A DNA stretch of 64,000 nt from Papaver somniferum (GCF_003573695.1 NC_039362.1:17566063-17630062); one strand, 5' to 3'; counted from the stretch's first letter, positions 12,600-25,006 are shown. Notes: a model not told the origin generated them from the letters alone. A program made the numbers and translations.

Positions 12600-14622
12600 T
12601 TTGGGATCCAAGAAAACTGATTTCTGGAATGATCGGGAAAACCTAGAGGCAATCATGTTTACATGCACCATACCTGTTATCTATCATCAATTACAGGCCC
12701 AAAGATTTCAAGCTGGTTATAATCTCCAGTACTAACAAAAAAGCTGGGTTGCACCGATACTTGTAGGGCATGCGCGTACCCATGTCATACGTACATTTAT
12801 CATGTCGGGTACCGAAACCAACACCAACATCATATTTGTACGCAAAAAGTAAAGATATTTTCTGAAAAGTCGTGTCCAATTCTCAAAAGCATATTGGTAC
12901 CAGACACCCATACCAGTATTTGTGCAACCAGTAAAAAAAAAATATGAGCACAATTAGCCAACAGCATGTGGCTGGTTTTGACTGCACCTAAAAAACTGAG
13001 AAAGAGTGAAAACCCAGCTCGAGTTTGGAACAGCTTTCAAAAGCATTACAACTACCTTGTACAATTAATAAGAATAACAGTATAGAGTAGCTATGTTATA
13101 CTTGATATTCAGATAGGGTAATAAAATACATGTGACACTCTGTTCACCTCTTGCAAAGTCCGGTCCTTTCAAACAAGTTATAACTCCAGAGGTGTCACCA
13201 TCTTTCCACAAAAAACCCATCAAAACAAAAGTAACACAAAAACCCCATCAAAACAAAAGTAACACAAAAACCCCATCAAAACAAAATTAACACAAAAATC
13301 CCAATTTTAAATGTTGGTTTCATCAAATTTTATTTTGGATTCATCAAATTTTATGATGAAACCAAAATAAAATTGGATGAAACCAACATTTAAATTTGAG
13401 GTTTTTGTATCAATTTTTAAAAATTTGGGGTTTTTGTATCAATTTTATTTACGATGGAGTTTTAATGGATCCCAACATTTGAGTGGGGTTTTTGTACCAC
13501 AAGTTTGGTCACCTTGGGTTTTTATGACTAGTTTTCAACAAAAATATTAAAAGCCACACCCAGTTGCCTGCTCAATTGATCTATCCATCAATGGATCTGA
13601 CATTGACTGTAGGTTGTAGTGCTGCCTCTTCAAATCGGTTCTTGCCGATGGAAACCCCAACACCAAGCATTTTTGTTCCCATCTCTTTCATTATAACTTT
13701 TACATCGACAAAATCCACATTCAGTAAGCCTGGAATCTGGATCAAGACACGAAAAATAAAACTACGTTAATTATAAAATGAACAAATACGAGGTTATGAG
13801 ATACACAGTTTGTGAAGTGGGTGCTCATAGTTATAAATCTGAGATTCCTTGAACAGCTTGGGAAAGTACATCATCAGCCAAAAGGAAAGCTTCTTGAAGA
13901 GGTGTTCGTGCAGGAGCTACATCGAGCAACTAGTCACTGGGTATAAGAACTAAAGTGTCCACAGAAAGTGTAGTTTTTCAATAGTTTCCTGAGCATGCAA
14001 AATATGGTATAGTATACACGGTATAGACCAGAACAGTGGCAGTTACATGTCCCACTATAAAGAACAGGATAGACTTATCCACCATCAGGTCCAGCTTGGT
14101 ATACCATGAATATTTGCAAATGTTGACGTTGATAAATGTTACACTACTAGAGAAAGGCATAATCATATCCACCGTTAAGGGCATGCTTAGGTAGGTCTAT
14201 ACATGTTATAGACCAGAACAGCAGCAAGCTGATACATGTTACAATACAGAGAACAAGATAAGCGTATCCGCAATTTTGGCCCTTGCTCCTCTCCAGTGTT
14301 TAGCGTGCTTTGTAACTAAAACATATGAAATGTGCCTATATTTATTTATCTATTGGCATGAGAACGACAAAAGTGATGCAGTTTAAAGGAACACATACCT
14401 TCTTCAACCTTCAAAACTGAATGAATATAAGTTGCTATGCCTACAGTAAAATAACCAGCGTCCTTTAGAAGTTGAGTGACAACTGGAGCAGACTCAGAAA
14501 ACGTTCCACCTCCTGATGCTTACACTATGGCAGCAATGAAGAAAACATCTGAGTAAGCAAAGACTCCACATATTGTACCTTTTGACTCCTCAGCCGCCTG
14601 CTCCCCTACCTTCAGATTTCCC
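12600..14622 (-). pseudogene. FtsZ1-like relic, copy A (most complete)
   Basis: Four exons remain. 14622-14399 reads NLKVGEQAAEESKGT, YSDVFFIAA and KDAGYFTVGIATY, with an in-frame TAA at 14520-14522. 13998-13850 reads PARTPLQEAFLLADDVLSQ with a stop and an upstream frameshift. About 13735-13570 reads IPGLLNVDFVDVKVIMKEMG and then MLGVGVSIGKNRFEEAA. About 12735-12600 is a mutated last exon. FtsZ1 is the stromal Z-ring GTPase of plastid division. Here the GGGTG.G loop is changed to GGGTFSES and stops are present. A MITE-like element sits in the intron after the third exon. The first exon (transit peptide) is not recognised. Confidence 0.75.
13177..13536 (-). mobile_element. MITE-like element, copy 2, in an FtsZ1 intron
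   Basis: It begins near GTTATAACTCCAGAGGTGTC and ends near TTTTTATGACTAGTTTTC, the reverse orientation of 2936-3214. It carries three tandem copies of a ~27-bp unit with the core CATCAAAACAAAAGTAACAC, and an internal inverted repeat around GGTTTCATCAAATTTTA. The equivalent intron in FtsZ1 copy B (around 10425-10445) reads straight through without it, so that is an empty site. The insertion therefore postdates the FtsZ1 duplication. Confidence 0.65.
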
Positions 14623-14849
14623 CTACAAGAATAATGTATTATGTCAGTTAAGAAACGTAACAAAGTATTCATAGTGGTTAAAATGAACTTGTAGTTGTAC
14701 ACAATAGACCATAGAGGTGCAACTACAAAGCTAATCGAACAGAGAACATCTCAACCAAGTGAAATTTCAGGAAGAAACTAATAACGAGAAAATGTAGTAA
14801 AAAACCAAGAAACTTGGTTCCAGAACCACAAGTGTCCCCCTATTTGGAA

Positions 14850-17800
14850 TCTTAAGTAGCCCTGAGAAACAATTAATACATAGATTGGCATAAGCACCTT
14901 ACAATTGTATGACTAGTCATAACATTATATAAAGTCCACAATAGAAACAACTCTCTTTCAAGACATTAACAAACATAGGGAAAAGATAAAGTACATAATG
15001 TGCAATACAAAGCTGCGACAAATGACTAATTTAGAAATGATTCGGAGCGTATCAGCAATAACTAACAACTAATTGTGATCTCGACTTCTATTCTTGACAT
15101 TAGATTTGAATCTCATAATATATAGTTATATAAGGAAACCCCAATTCTCACACTAGCCACTCACTACCATAAATACAACCTAAAATCCCCATAAACAAGG
15201 AATTTCAGTTCAAATTAGACAAAATTAAACTAAACGGTAGCTGCTTGCATCATAAAGAGAGGGGAAAATCAAACCTGAAGACCACAAATCCCAGCAACCT
15301 TGATTCAGGAGACGAGTACTGAGAAAACGAACTCAAGAAGAGGAAAATCTCCAACACTGGGTAGAAGGAATAACTTCACATAAGATGTTAGCATTTATGT
15401 GCTTTGCTCAACAAATCTCCATTTGGTTAAACTAATCTTGTTTATATTATGTTAAGTCGGATTAGTCTTAATCCTCATTAAGGCATCTTTATCGTAGTAA
15501 TCATTCATTAAAGACTAGTTTAAGGTTAATGCTAGATAAGGTTGAGTCTAAGCATGACATGTCTTTTAGATTGACATGTCATATGAGCTGTCCAATGTAG
15601 CCATGAGGTGTCATCCAACTCATGATGGAAAGGTTGGAGTGACATGTGGCAAGCATGACTAGGACTCTCTTCTAGCCTCACAAGTTTTCCTTAAAAGCAA
15701 ATCTGTTTTCATCCATCATGAAGTAATGTGAGGAAATAGAAGTTGATAATAATTCATGAAAATGTTAAGTGTCTTGTATGTGTTTCTATTTCCTTGTACT
15801 CGGTCTGTTTTAAGTATGAATCATATGTACTGTAGTGCTATGTATGGTGCTGGTTTCTTGTGTTGTTGAGTATGCTAATACTAGGTTCAAGGTCTAGTTT
15901 CAACATAAGGTTGTTTTCCACAATGTTCAGGTCTTAATTGCAGGGTTAATGGAGCTAAAATTCCAACATTCAACTTCTATTTCACCTAGTTATTACATAT
16001 TCAGCAGCTAGGGTGATTATAAGGTTAGGGTTTTGGATTGTTTTCCTTCTAAGGTTGTAGTTATTCTCATATGTGGTGATTCGGTTCTTCATACTTGATG
16101 TTGTGGGGTTGTAAAATCAGTATAGCAAGTATTGGAGCAGTTGTAACAGATTTGTGTATCACAATCAAGGTATGTTCACATCTGCAGTAGATATGAACTT
16201 CTCAACATGGAGGTTTTGTTGTAAGTGTAAAGTCTGAATGTTTTTTCTGTTTTAAAAAATTGTAACTTGTAATAGTTTGTAGCTTCTATTACTCGACTAA
16301 GTGTTGCCAAAGTGATGCTTTAAGAGTATGTGGAAGTATTTTAATGAGAATACATGTGGTTGTGGTGGTTTTTTTTTATTCATTCGGAAATTGTAAATAC
16401 GAATCTTGCCCAAAGGTGTTTTGTGTTTATGAAATATGATGTGAATCCATTCTCATATGAGTTGGAGCTTTTCATATGAGAATTTGTCTTAAACTTATTA
16501 AGACTCATTGTATGTCGCATTTCTGCCCAAAGGTAATTTGTGATGATACGGGGTCTTGTTTTGAGTTTAAGATGTTATGTTTCTTTCTTATTGGTATGCC
16601 ATCTATATGGTTTTTTTGCATAGCTAAATAAAGTGATAATAAGCATGTGTGTTGTGGTTGAATCTGAAATTCAGTGGGAGTGATGTTTATGATTTTATTA
16701 TCATGTTTGTTTCCCTTGTGTTAATCTGAATTTCAGTGGAAGTGTGATGTTTATGGATTTATCATCATGTTTTGCTTATTGACATGCTATTTACTTGGTT
16801 CGTGTAATAGTTGAATAAAGTGATAATAGGCGTGGTTTGTTATGTATGTTGCGGTAACATCTGAAATTCAAAGTGAATATGATGTTTATGGATTTATCGT
16901 CATATTCGCTTCCTTACTTTGTAAGGTGTGTATGCTCATAAAGTAGTCTCTGGTAGGAGACATATGGTTCTCATTCGATATCATTATATGTCCTAAAGTT
17001 CTTGGTCTCATTAGAATACGAGCATAATGTTTAATCCGAGCAAGACAATGGGGATATCAATAAGGAGAAAAAGCAGGTGGCGTAAGAGCATATGTAATGC
17101 TGCTTGTATGGCTTTATTCTAAGCCAATACAATTACAAGTGCAATTCAGTTGGCATAAGGCTAAGCCAAATACAGTTTTCAAGTTCATTTTGGTTTTGGC
17201 GTACAGCTAAGCCAATAAAATGTTTTTCTATTTTGAAAAATAAAATGTCTTACTTGGGAATAATAGGTCGTCTAGTTTTCTGATTGTAGAAATGGCTTGT
17301 GCTTCTTAAACATGACGTGCAGGTCTCAATAGTCGGTAGGATCAGGGACGGAGCATAGAAATTCAGTCATCTCCCTGAGGTCAAACAATTTTTTTTAATA
17401 GTCTTCGACTCTTCGCTTCCGCTTACGCGACTCGTATGATTCGTATCATTTCCTTCCTTACTATGGGCTTGTGTTGTGGGTTGTGTCATAGGTTGAATTT
17501 ATCCAAATGTAAAAACCAGTTTTGGCAATGGCACTATGCTCCACAATACAATCTCAGTCAATTCTCCCTTAGCAAATTTCTTCACTTCTTGGATAAAACT
17601 CTATTCAACCCATACTAAATAGAGTTTCTACTCACAATCAATTCAAACCAATAAACCATCACACACACTCTGCTTGATGCATTAAACAATAAGCCAAACA
17701 AAGGGGTAAATGCACCAACATAACATAGCTTTAATCTTGGCCGAAGCCTTATTATTACTGCACACTTAGGGTTACACAAACTCTTCTTGTTCCGGACACC

Positions 17801-18299
17801 CAACCATCACAAGATCAGGATTTCATAGCCTCACAAAAGCAATGCACAAGTAGCTTACTAGAAGTTACATATTTACTTTACACAAGGCAGTTGGCCAACC
17901 ATGTCAACTTGCCTAACTCCTTTCTTAAAGCCAAACAGGTAGATCCTAGCCTTAGAATTGCATAAAGCAAACATTATTTCCGTGTAACCAACTTATAACC
18001 GTCAAAGTCATGTGTCTGGCGCATGTCTCAAGCCTTGTCGCGCCATGATAGCTTTCACCAGGCAAAGTACGACCATCATCGTTGTGCATCATTCACCAAT
18101 GATGCTAGTGTGCTTATGCAAGTCTTGCTTGCATCCCTGCATGCCACATGAATACAGGATATGTACCAAACTCCTTTGGCACCTCTTGATGTTAATCTCA
18201 CATCTTTGGCCATGTCCAAACCTTGTTCGACACATTTCTTTTCCTAGCTGCAACTCTGGATGCATCACGCATCTTGGTAAACACTGACTCTGCTGAAAA
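14850..18299. other. long spacer without recognised genes
   Basis: I see no exon set or RNA gene that I can support. A possible solo LTR begins near TGTTAGCATTTATG (15388), but I could not define its end or a target duplication. An imperfect tandem repeat lies at 16578-16925. Frames at 17436-18290 are short and without motifs. Confidence 0.4.
16578..16925. repeat. imperfect tandem repeat
   Basis: Two diverged copies (about 16578-16710 and 16772-16925) share TAAAGTGATAATA, a TCTGAAATTCA word and GTGATGTTTATGATTTTAT-like text. A partial third copy (AATCTGAATTTCAGTGGAAG) lies between them. No coding frame is maintained. Confidence 0.5.
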
Positions 18300-19198
18300 T
18301 GGTAAATTGGGTGTGTTGATGAGAAACGAATTCAAACCCTAAACAAATGTACTGCACAGGAGTACTTTATATTCGAGAGATCAATCTGTAAGATTCTGTC
18401 CTAAACCAAGAAATGGTTATTCCAGACTCAATTCGGTCACAAAGGAAGGAGAAGGGTTGATCTTAGGGAGGGAAGCAGAGAAGATGTTGAGATGAGAGTG
18501 ATAGTCTCTGTAAGGTGTAGTTGTTTATGACTTGTATCAGAATGTGGAACCCGCTTGCAGAGTGTAAGCTGTAAGTTCTGGATGGTTTCTGAGCACTTAT
18601 GTTGGTAACCTTGTTGTCGGTTGAAATAAATTGAAACTCTATTTATACAAGTCATAGTCGAACACACCCTGATCTCATAGGAAGTGGAAGTATTTGAGTA
18701 ATGGAGAAGTGGGGATCATGTAAAGTAATGAAAACCACATCCCTACTATGAGGGGAAGACTGGTCGGTGTTACACCCACTACTTCTCTATTGCTACTAAT
18801 TGTGCGCATTTCCTGACACTTTCTCATAATGGGCGTGTTGCACGCCGCACGCTGTAAACCGCCAGACCAATGCCCTGGTGAACATCCCCCAGTTTGTGAC
18901 ATGTTTGATGTCTCGAGTATTTTGTACAAAATATTTAGCAAGTTACATGAGGAACAGAACAAGTCCTACATGGTAATAGATGAGTGGGTCTTGTTTCCAA
19001 TACCTAACTATTTAGACTAATCACGTGCAAGCTAGACGGCAGGAAATCATATGTGACAAGTCAAGTCGTGAGACTTTCCGCAAAAAATAGCATGAAATGC
19101 TCTTAAGTTAAATAATTAAATTATTTGTAAACTCGAAATTCACGGTCTTAAAAGGAGCGCGACCGACCATCTTTGAGAAGCTGTCAGGATTCGTTTGG

Positions 19199-20010
19199 GT
19201 AGGTTGAGGATAAATCGATCGGTCCTAATGGAAGAGGAGCGGCCGATGATCACGATGAACCTTATTGGTCGCCCATAATTAGATCTAGGCCGGTCAATTT
19301 GGCTGGCCAAGTTGGACGGCCGAGATCGTTTTGCGACAGCCACGTGTTGTCGTTCGTCGAATTCAAGACTTTTAAAGCCGTGTGACCAAATTACTTTGGG
19401 TGATCGATTTAAGATGTTGTTAGCAGGTTGTGAGCAACGCGATTGGCCAAGGATAAGGCGAGTTACCGGTGAGCATATCAGCACTTCATTGGTCGCCTAA
19501 AATATATAAAATCTAAGCCATCCAATTAGGCTGGCTAAGTTGGACGACCACGATGGATTTAAGAATTCCATGGCCGGTCTTAACTCGTTAAACACCTTTT
19601 TCAACCACGTGACTAGCCCTACTTTGGCTAGCGATCATGGATGATACCTACATGCTACAAGATTTTCGGTTGGATGGAATAAAAGTGGGTCTGCCGGTGA
19701 TCATCGTGAAGCTTGTTTGGTCGCGCCCGGAGAAGGCTAAGCTTGATAAATTGGTCATCTAATTCGTACGCCCGTGATCGTTTTAAGACTGACATGGACA
19801 GTCGAGATTCAATTTCTTAAGAAACTAAACGTGTCGGCCAGCCAACTTACACCTTTAATTAAAAGTGTAGGTTGTGGATTTGAAGCAATTTGATTGGCCG
19901 ATGGGAAAGAGGGGCCGGCAGACAGCAATATGGGGTATGGTCGGTCGGTGATAGGCGATGCAAGCTAGGGTAAACCGGTCGGCCAAGTGGCACGGTGGCG
20001 CGGCCGCGCC
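19199..20010. repeat. diverged ~230-bp tandem repeat
   Basis: About four units, starting near 19199, 19411, 19646 and 19860, share the order 'TTGGTCGC', 'GGCTGGCCAAGTTGGACG' or similar, 'GATCGTTT' and 'CACGTG'. They are GC-richer than the surroundings. The divergence is high, so this is an old array, probably within the U3 of the element above. Confidence 0.5.
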
Positions 20011-20951
20011 GCTTTGGCTGCTGCCTTTCCCTTTATTTCTTATTTCCAACTTTTAGTAGGATTCTGGTACTACTAATTCCATGATAGACCAATTTTCTAG
20101 TTTGCCTAGGTTTAGTTTCGACCAATAAGGATCGAGATATTGCGCATACCGCAAAAACCTAAATTTCGTAAATTGATAAAATTAGGTTAGAAAAATTGAA
20201 CTTTGTGGTCCGACACCAAATTAATCAGTCTTTGGAAAATTTTGCACGTTGGTACAAAATCACTAATTTTTGTCTCGGGGAGCAGCGCAGTTTGCACGCC
20301 TCTGATTGAGTATCTTCATGCACATCTTAATGCTGACACTTCGGGAAATTCATGCTACCCAGTTGAGAGTGAACATTAATTGTCATATCATGTCAATATT
20401 ATGAGTTCAGCCGGCGAACATAGCATAGGATAGATACTCAGCAGGATCCGACATTAATGAATAACGCAGCTAGGAGCTTAAATACTCATTAGGCTCTATA
20501 CTAGTGAACAATTCATCTAGGAGCTTGAGTTTCAACTCAATATGAAAGAGGAATAGTCACTCATCAGATTTTGATATATTCTTCAAATTCCTTGCGGAAT
20601 ACAGACATATCAAGGTCTACTACTTCGGATGCGGGTTAGGTAGACATACTTTTACAGTTTTCTCCCTAAGCTATAAACCACCATCAACAATTGCAAACCA
20701 ACCAACTAGAAGGAATAGTGGAATCCGGATCCTTGGTATATTCTTAAACCTTGAAATCAATTTGCATTGAATAACTTTTCTTTCTTTTAAGCCTTAGAAA
20801 ATTAATTTAAAAATTGAACCTTCGCAAGTCTCAACGAACCTTTTTTCTACAACAACTATAAATTTTTTTATTAGAATGATAATCACCCCTAAACTTAGAG
20901 TTTTCGGTGTCTCTAGATAGACTAGTTACAATTTCCCTAATTTCTAGATCG

Positions 20952-21179
20952 TCAGAATCCTGAAAGATAGTCAATTGCTTCTTCTAGGTTATACTCAGGT
21001 GATGCATCCTCACTCATATCTAAAAGCTCCACGAGTTCATCTTCTTCGTCTAAGACTATTGTTTCTAAAGCTCTAGACTCTAAAATAGTATCCTCGGAAT
21101 AAACTCGTTCTTTTAAACCATTATCTACTTTGTAATCAAAAGGAAATACTACATCATCTAAAATGATGGGTATCTCTAG
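20952..21179 (-). pseudogene. retrotransposon polyprotein remnant
   Basis: An open stretch of 75 codons reads IPIILDDVVFPFDYK, then an acidic run (DEEDELVELLDMSED) and YNLEEAIDYLSGF before a stop. A stop also precedes it. The style suggests a linker segment of a Ty3/gypsy polyprotein, but I recognise no catalytic motif. Confidence 0.35.
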
Positions 21180-21249
21180 TCAAATACTCGTCCTTTTGAA
21201 TAGGTGAATAATTATTAAAATTATTTGGATCTGAACTAGAAATAACAAT

Positions 21250-21829
21250 TGTTAGAGCATTGCTCGGTTGAACTTGCATGCGTTGCTATCTCAAGCATGT
21301 TTGTCAAGTTTAGTTGTCAAAACTATATGTCTTGATTTCTAGACTACTTATAGCAAAGTCTCGGTTTAGGACAGTTTAGTGTAGTTGAGCTCCATACTCC
21401 ATGGCGATCATCTTACGAAGACGAAGAACTACTCAAGGAACCAGTGGAACTTCATCCAACTAAAAGATATGTGGAGACTTGAAATTATCTATCACTCAAA
21501 AGTCTATCTACTCTTGAGATAAAGTCGCATAAGTATGATAGTTTTCATACATACACATTTGTTATTTCGAGCCGAGTTTACACGCCTATCTTTATGTGTT
21601 GGTAAGCTTTCGCTTTAACCACTTTTCATCTTAACCCGTGACGAAAGTCATGATGACGTTTCAATCTTGAAAATAGCTTTGATGATGATAGTTGTGAATA
21701 GCGACGGTTATAACATTATTGAAGAATGTTTCAATGATTCAAATGTAGAGTTGAGATTACGTAACCAACTATGGATATAAGAATATATAATGTGTTCGCA
21801 CATTAGTGTATAAATCTGTTAGTGCATTG
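21250..21829 (+). mobile_element. SIRE-like copia LTR fragment
   Basis: TGTTAGAGCATTGCTCGG opens a stretch that matches 30104-30660 (GCATGCGTTGCTATCTCAAG, 'ATGTGGAGACTTGAA', 'GGTAAGCTTTCGCTTTA'). It breaks off at about 21816 and is followed at once by another LTR start, TGTTAGTGCATTG (21817-21829), which continues at 30104 after the nested gypsy element. The lineage is inferred from LTR style, including GTCCGCGAAC words in the sister copy. Confidence 0.6.
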
Positions 21830-22290
21830 TGTAGTTGCAGGAAATCCTACACTACACCCCTCACAATATTTCATTAACATTCAACTCATTTTTGGATTAA
21901 CAATCTTAATTTTATTGATGAATGTTTGAACAATATTACAAGAAAAGATAAAGGGATTAAGAACAACAACCACTCTTGATTTTCTCTCTCCTAATTGTTT
22001 TTTATTCCTCTCTCTAAAAAGATCTCTCCCTTTCCTTTACAACTAAATGACTATTTATAGGGAATTACCTAGTGGATGACAACTAATCTGTCCTTTATTT
22101 TCGGATACGACTTGCGACATTATCGCAATCTTATAAATATCAATCTCGCAAACTTCCTTATTTTCGTAGGACTGTCACACTTTTCTCATGATTTGGCTGA
22201 TGTCGTTTCTGAAGTTGTTCTGCGACACTGTCGTATTGTGTTGTTAATAATTTCGATGAGGCATTATTGCTGCGAGATTCTGATCCTACA
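21830..22290 (-). repeat. 3' LTR of the gag-only element
   Basis: 461 bp, TG...CA, with TGTAG/CTACA at the tips. It differs from the partner at 29638-30098 by a modest number of point changes, consistent with an insertion that is not very recent. Confidence 0.85.
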
Positions 22291-22304
22291 TCTTGCCTCT
22301 TCTC
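22291..22304 (-). promoter_or_regulatory. polypurine tract of the gag-only element
   Basis: On the minus strand GAGAAGAGGCAAGA directly precedes the 3' LTR, the expected plus-strand primer site. It fixes the element's orientation together with the PBS. Confidence 0.65.
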
Positions 22305-22487
22305 ATATCTTCTATGCGAAGTAGAGAATGATGTGAGAAATGCCGCAGATATCCATCAGTTCATATTCTGCATTTATCACACATATCCTTTCTCCCACCT
22401 GTTTCTTTACACGTCTTCTGTAACTGCTGCTTTTCAACCGCTCACGTCTTTTCGCATTAGTTGTGTTTATCTTCTCGAAAATCTCCT

Positions 22488-22498
22488 CTATATATACT
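22488..22498 (+). promoter_or_regulatory. TATA box of the antisense gene, copy 1
   Basis: CTATATATACT is followed by a pyrimidine-rich leader and, 223 bp later, the ATG of the antisense gene. The second copy keeps the box at 32569-32580. It lies inside the retrotransposon but points against it. Confidence 0.5.
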
Positions 22499-22720
22499 CT
22501 TCTTACTCTCCTTTTTCTTCTTTTTTACTCTCTTTTTCATCTTCTCTGCAACTTCATCATTTTCTCCGTAAATTCCTCTGCTGTAATTTTTCTTCTATCT
22601 TCCTTCTTCAATCTTCTTAATTCTTCATCCATTCCATACTGTTCCCTCTGTAGATCTTCACTGTTCGTAATTTTCTTCCTTTTTAATTTTTAAGAATTAA
22701 TCTTCCTGCTGGTGTTTTCC

Positions 22721-25006
22721 ATGGATTCACCGAGGTTAGTTTTTTTTTTCTTTTTTATGGGTTTTGCTGAAATTGATCTTGTTTACTGCCTTATTTGATG
22801 TTATTTATGTGATTCCCATACTGTTGTTATTTCAGCAAAAACGCCTCTAATACCAAATTTACGGTTCAGAACCCTAACATTCCCAAATCGCAGCATAAGG
22901 TTGTTGTAAACAAAAGAAAGTCTACGGATCATAAGGTAGTAAGAAACATTATTATTTTCTAATAATAATATTGTTGCCTTTGTTTCTTATTTGGATTGTG
23001 ATTCGCAGGGTGATAAGGATGCCAACAAACCTCTCAAGAAATCTCGCCACCTCAAAACCGTTGAAACCTCTGTTCCCTTTCACTTACTTATCCCTTCAAA
23101 ATCTCATGCGACATCTTATCAAGTTAAACCATTCTCCAATTCGCGAAAAGGTTGCCTCAGATTTCATCCCTTCAACTGACCTTTCAATGATTGAAACCCC
23201 CCTTATTAACCCTTCTGTGAAGGAAACTTCTTCTCCTCCTATTGATAATGTTTCCCAACCTTCTATCATTGCCAGTTCTCTACTTGAGCCTCTTCCTTTT
23301 TCGAAAGAAACTGTGGAAGGAATAGATATTGCTTTCAAAGTTTTGTCTGAGGTTCTGGATGATGTTAAGAAGTCTCCCATTGATCCTGTCAAATTTGGTG
23401 TTTGCGAAATTCTGAGTAAGTATATTGGCCCTGACAGAGCTGCTTCGCAAACAGCTTTGGAAAAAGAGGTTGAAACCTTGAATAAAAATCTCCAAATGAT
23501 GACTTTAGAGTGTAATGCTCTTCGTCTAGAAAATCAAAAGCTTCAGAATGTTTCGCTGGATCGCGACAATCTTCGCAAGAAGAATGATGAACTGAGAGGT
23601 ATGATTTCCTTATCTGTGTCTTCAATTTGCCTTTCTAATGATTTTATCCTTTCCATTAATTGTCCTTGAAATCCATTTTTCGCATGTTAAGCCTTAAACC
23701 AGAAACGAATAATGGACAGATATCAATTTGAATCTGTTGTTGAAGAATCCCGTGTTGATAAAGAGATTTTGACGGATCAATATAACCAATTAGATAACCT
23801 CTATTCATATTCTGTTGATCATATAAATAATCTTACCAATGAAAATACCCAATTAGTTCAGAGGCAAAATTTATTAAGTAATGAAATATCTCGCCTCTCT
23901 TATTCTTTAACTAAAGCTAATCTAGGGATGGAAACTTTATCAGATGAGAATAAAACTTTATCTCAAGAGAAGCGAATTTGTTTAAACAAGATGGCGATAT
24001 TTTCGCAACAACTTAGCATCCTTCAGAAAGTATGTGATGACCAATAACAATCTCTTCTCTCTTTGAGAAATGAAATTAAAGAAGTAATAGAGTAATTTAT
24101 CGCTGAAAGAGATACACTCATTCAAGGTAGAATATCTTTAAGTGTAAAGGCGAACCAATTTAAATAACAATATTCCAAATTAGAAGAATCTTATTACTTG
24201 TGAAGAAAAATTCCTTTCTTATTTATAAAGAGAAAAATCTTTAGTCTCGACTTAAAGGTTTAGTTGGAGATAAATTTGATGATGCGATGGACCGTTGGGA
24301 GAATAGTTGCCTGACCTTGATTCAACACCTTATTTCGCAAAAGGAAGGTAGTCATAACAGTTTGACTGCCTTAACTATCTTTTCTTTGTCATACCTTTTT
24401 GCGTTCTTCATCTTATTGAAATTTTGTATTCTACTTTTCGCAGAGTCTGAGAAAAATATTCATTCCTCCATTTCTGTTTTGGGGGATAAATATGCCAAAA
24501 TTCGCAAAGAAAATGCACTACTCGTCTCTGTCCTTACTGGTTCTCGCGACCGAGCAGAAAGAAGACTTGATTATCTTGCTTACTTTAAGGATATTCAAGA
24601 TAGGAATCATCAGAGAGCACTTCTTCGTCAAGCTCATCTCCGGGCTGAAGTTCTTGTGAATGATATTTTATTGTCCAAATCTCTTCCTCCTACATCAATC
24701 GAACCTTTGGAAGTAGATGATGATAAAATTCCTCGTCCTGCTGACATTTATTATGATTATGAAAGTGGTGGAGAGAATAATCTTTTGGAAGATGAAGAAG
24801 AGATCCCTTCTAAGGAAGCAACTGCCGGTGCTAATCAAGATGGAAGCGAAAAAGAAATCCCTTCTAAAGAAGTAATTGCTGGCGATAATCAAGATGGCGG
24901 CGAAAAAGAAGTCCCTCTCAAAGAAATTATTGTTGGTGAAGATCAGAATCGAAATGAAGAAAAGGCTAGTGATAATGAGAACATTGGCGAAGAGTTTCTT
25001 ATCTAG
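22721..25006 (+). pseudogene. antisense spliced coiled-coil gene, copy 1
   Basis: Exons 22721-22734, 22836-22935, 23009-23598, ~23721-24347 and 24444-25006 join in phase in the consensus. The product would be roughly 620-635 residues: a short lysine-rich N-terminus, a Ser/Thr/Pro-rich linker, long heptad-like coiled coils (TALEKEVETLNKNLQ; NENTQLVQRQNLL; RKENALLVSVL) and an acidic tail with three repeats of the type EIPSKE..AG.NQDG.EK. No known domain is recognised. Damage in this copy: a 2-nt deletion near 23136, loss of the exon-4 acceptor AG (GAATAA instead of GAATAG) and a stop at 24045-24047, with further stops after it. Copy 2 is intact at these sites. The gene opposes gag transcription. 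Whether it is expressed is unknown. Confidence 0.65.

Larger units (their letters stand above)
18300..21249 (-). mobile_element. decayed minus-strand LTR retrotransposon (3' part)
   Basis: This is read as the 3' end of an LTR retrotransposon on the minus strand. The LTR would run from near TGTCGGACCACAAAG (about 20214) down to about 18300. A TATA-like GTATAAATAGAG lies on the minus strand near 18640, and a repeat-filled U3 covers 19199-20010. A coding remnant (20952-21179) lies internal to the LTR. The other end is cut by the copia LTR that begins at 21250. I did not find matching LTR pairs or a target duplication, so both the limits and the lineage are uncertain. Confidence 0.35.

Noticed and set aside
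15388..15975. Complete copia solo LTR starting TGTTAGCATTTATG
   Set aside because: A candidate end (CCAACA) exists but tips are not matched and no target duplication is seen.
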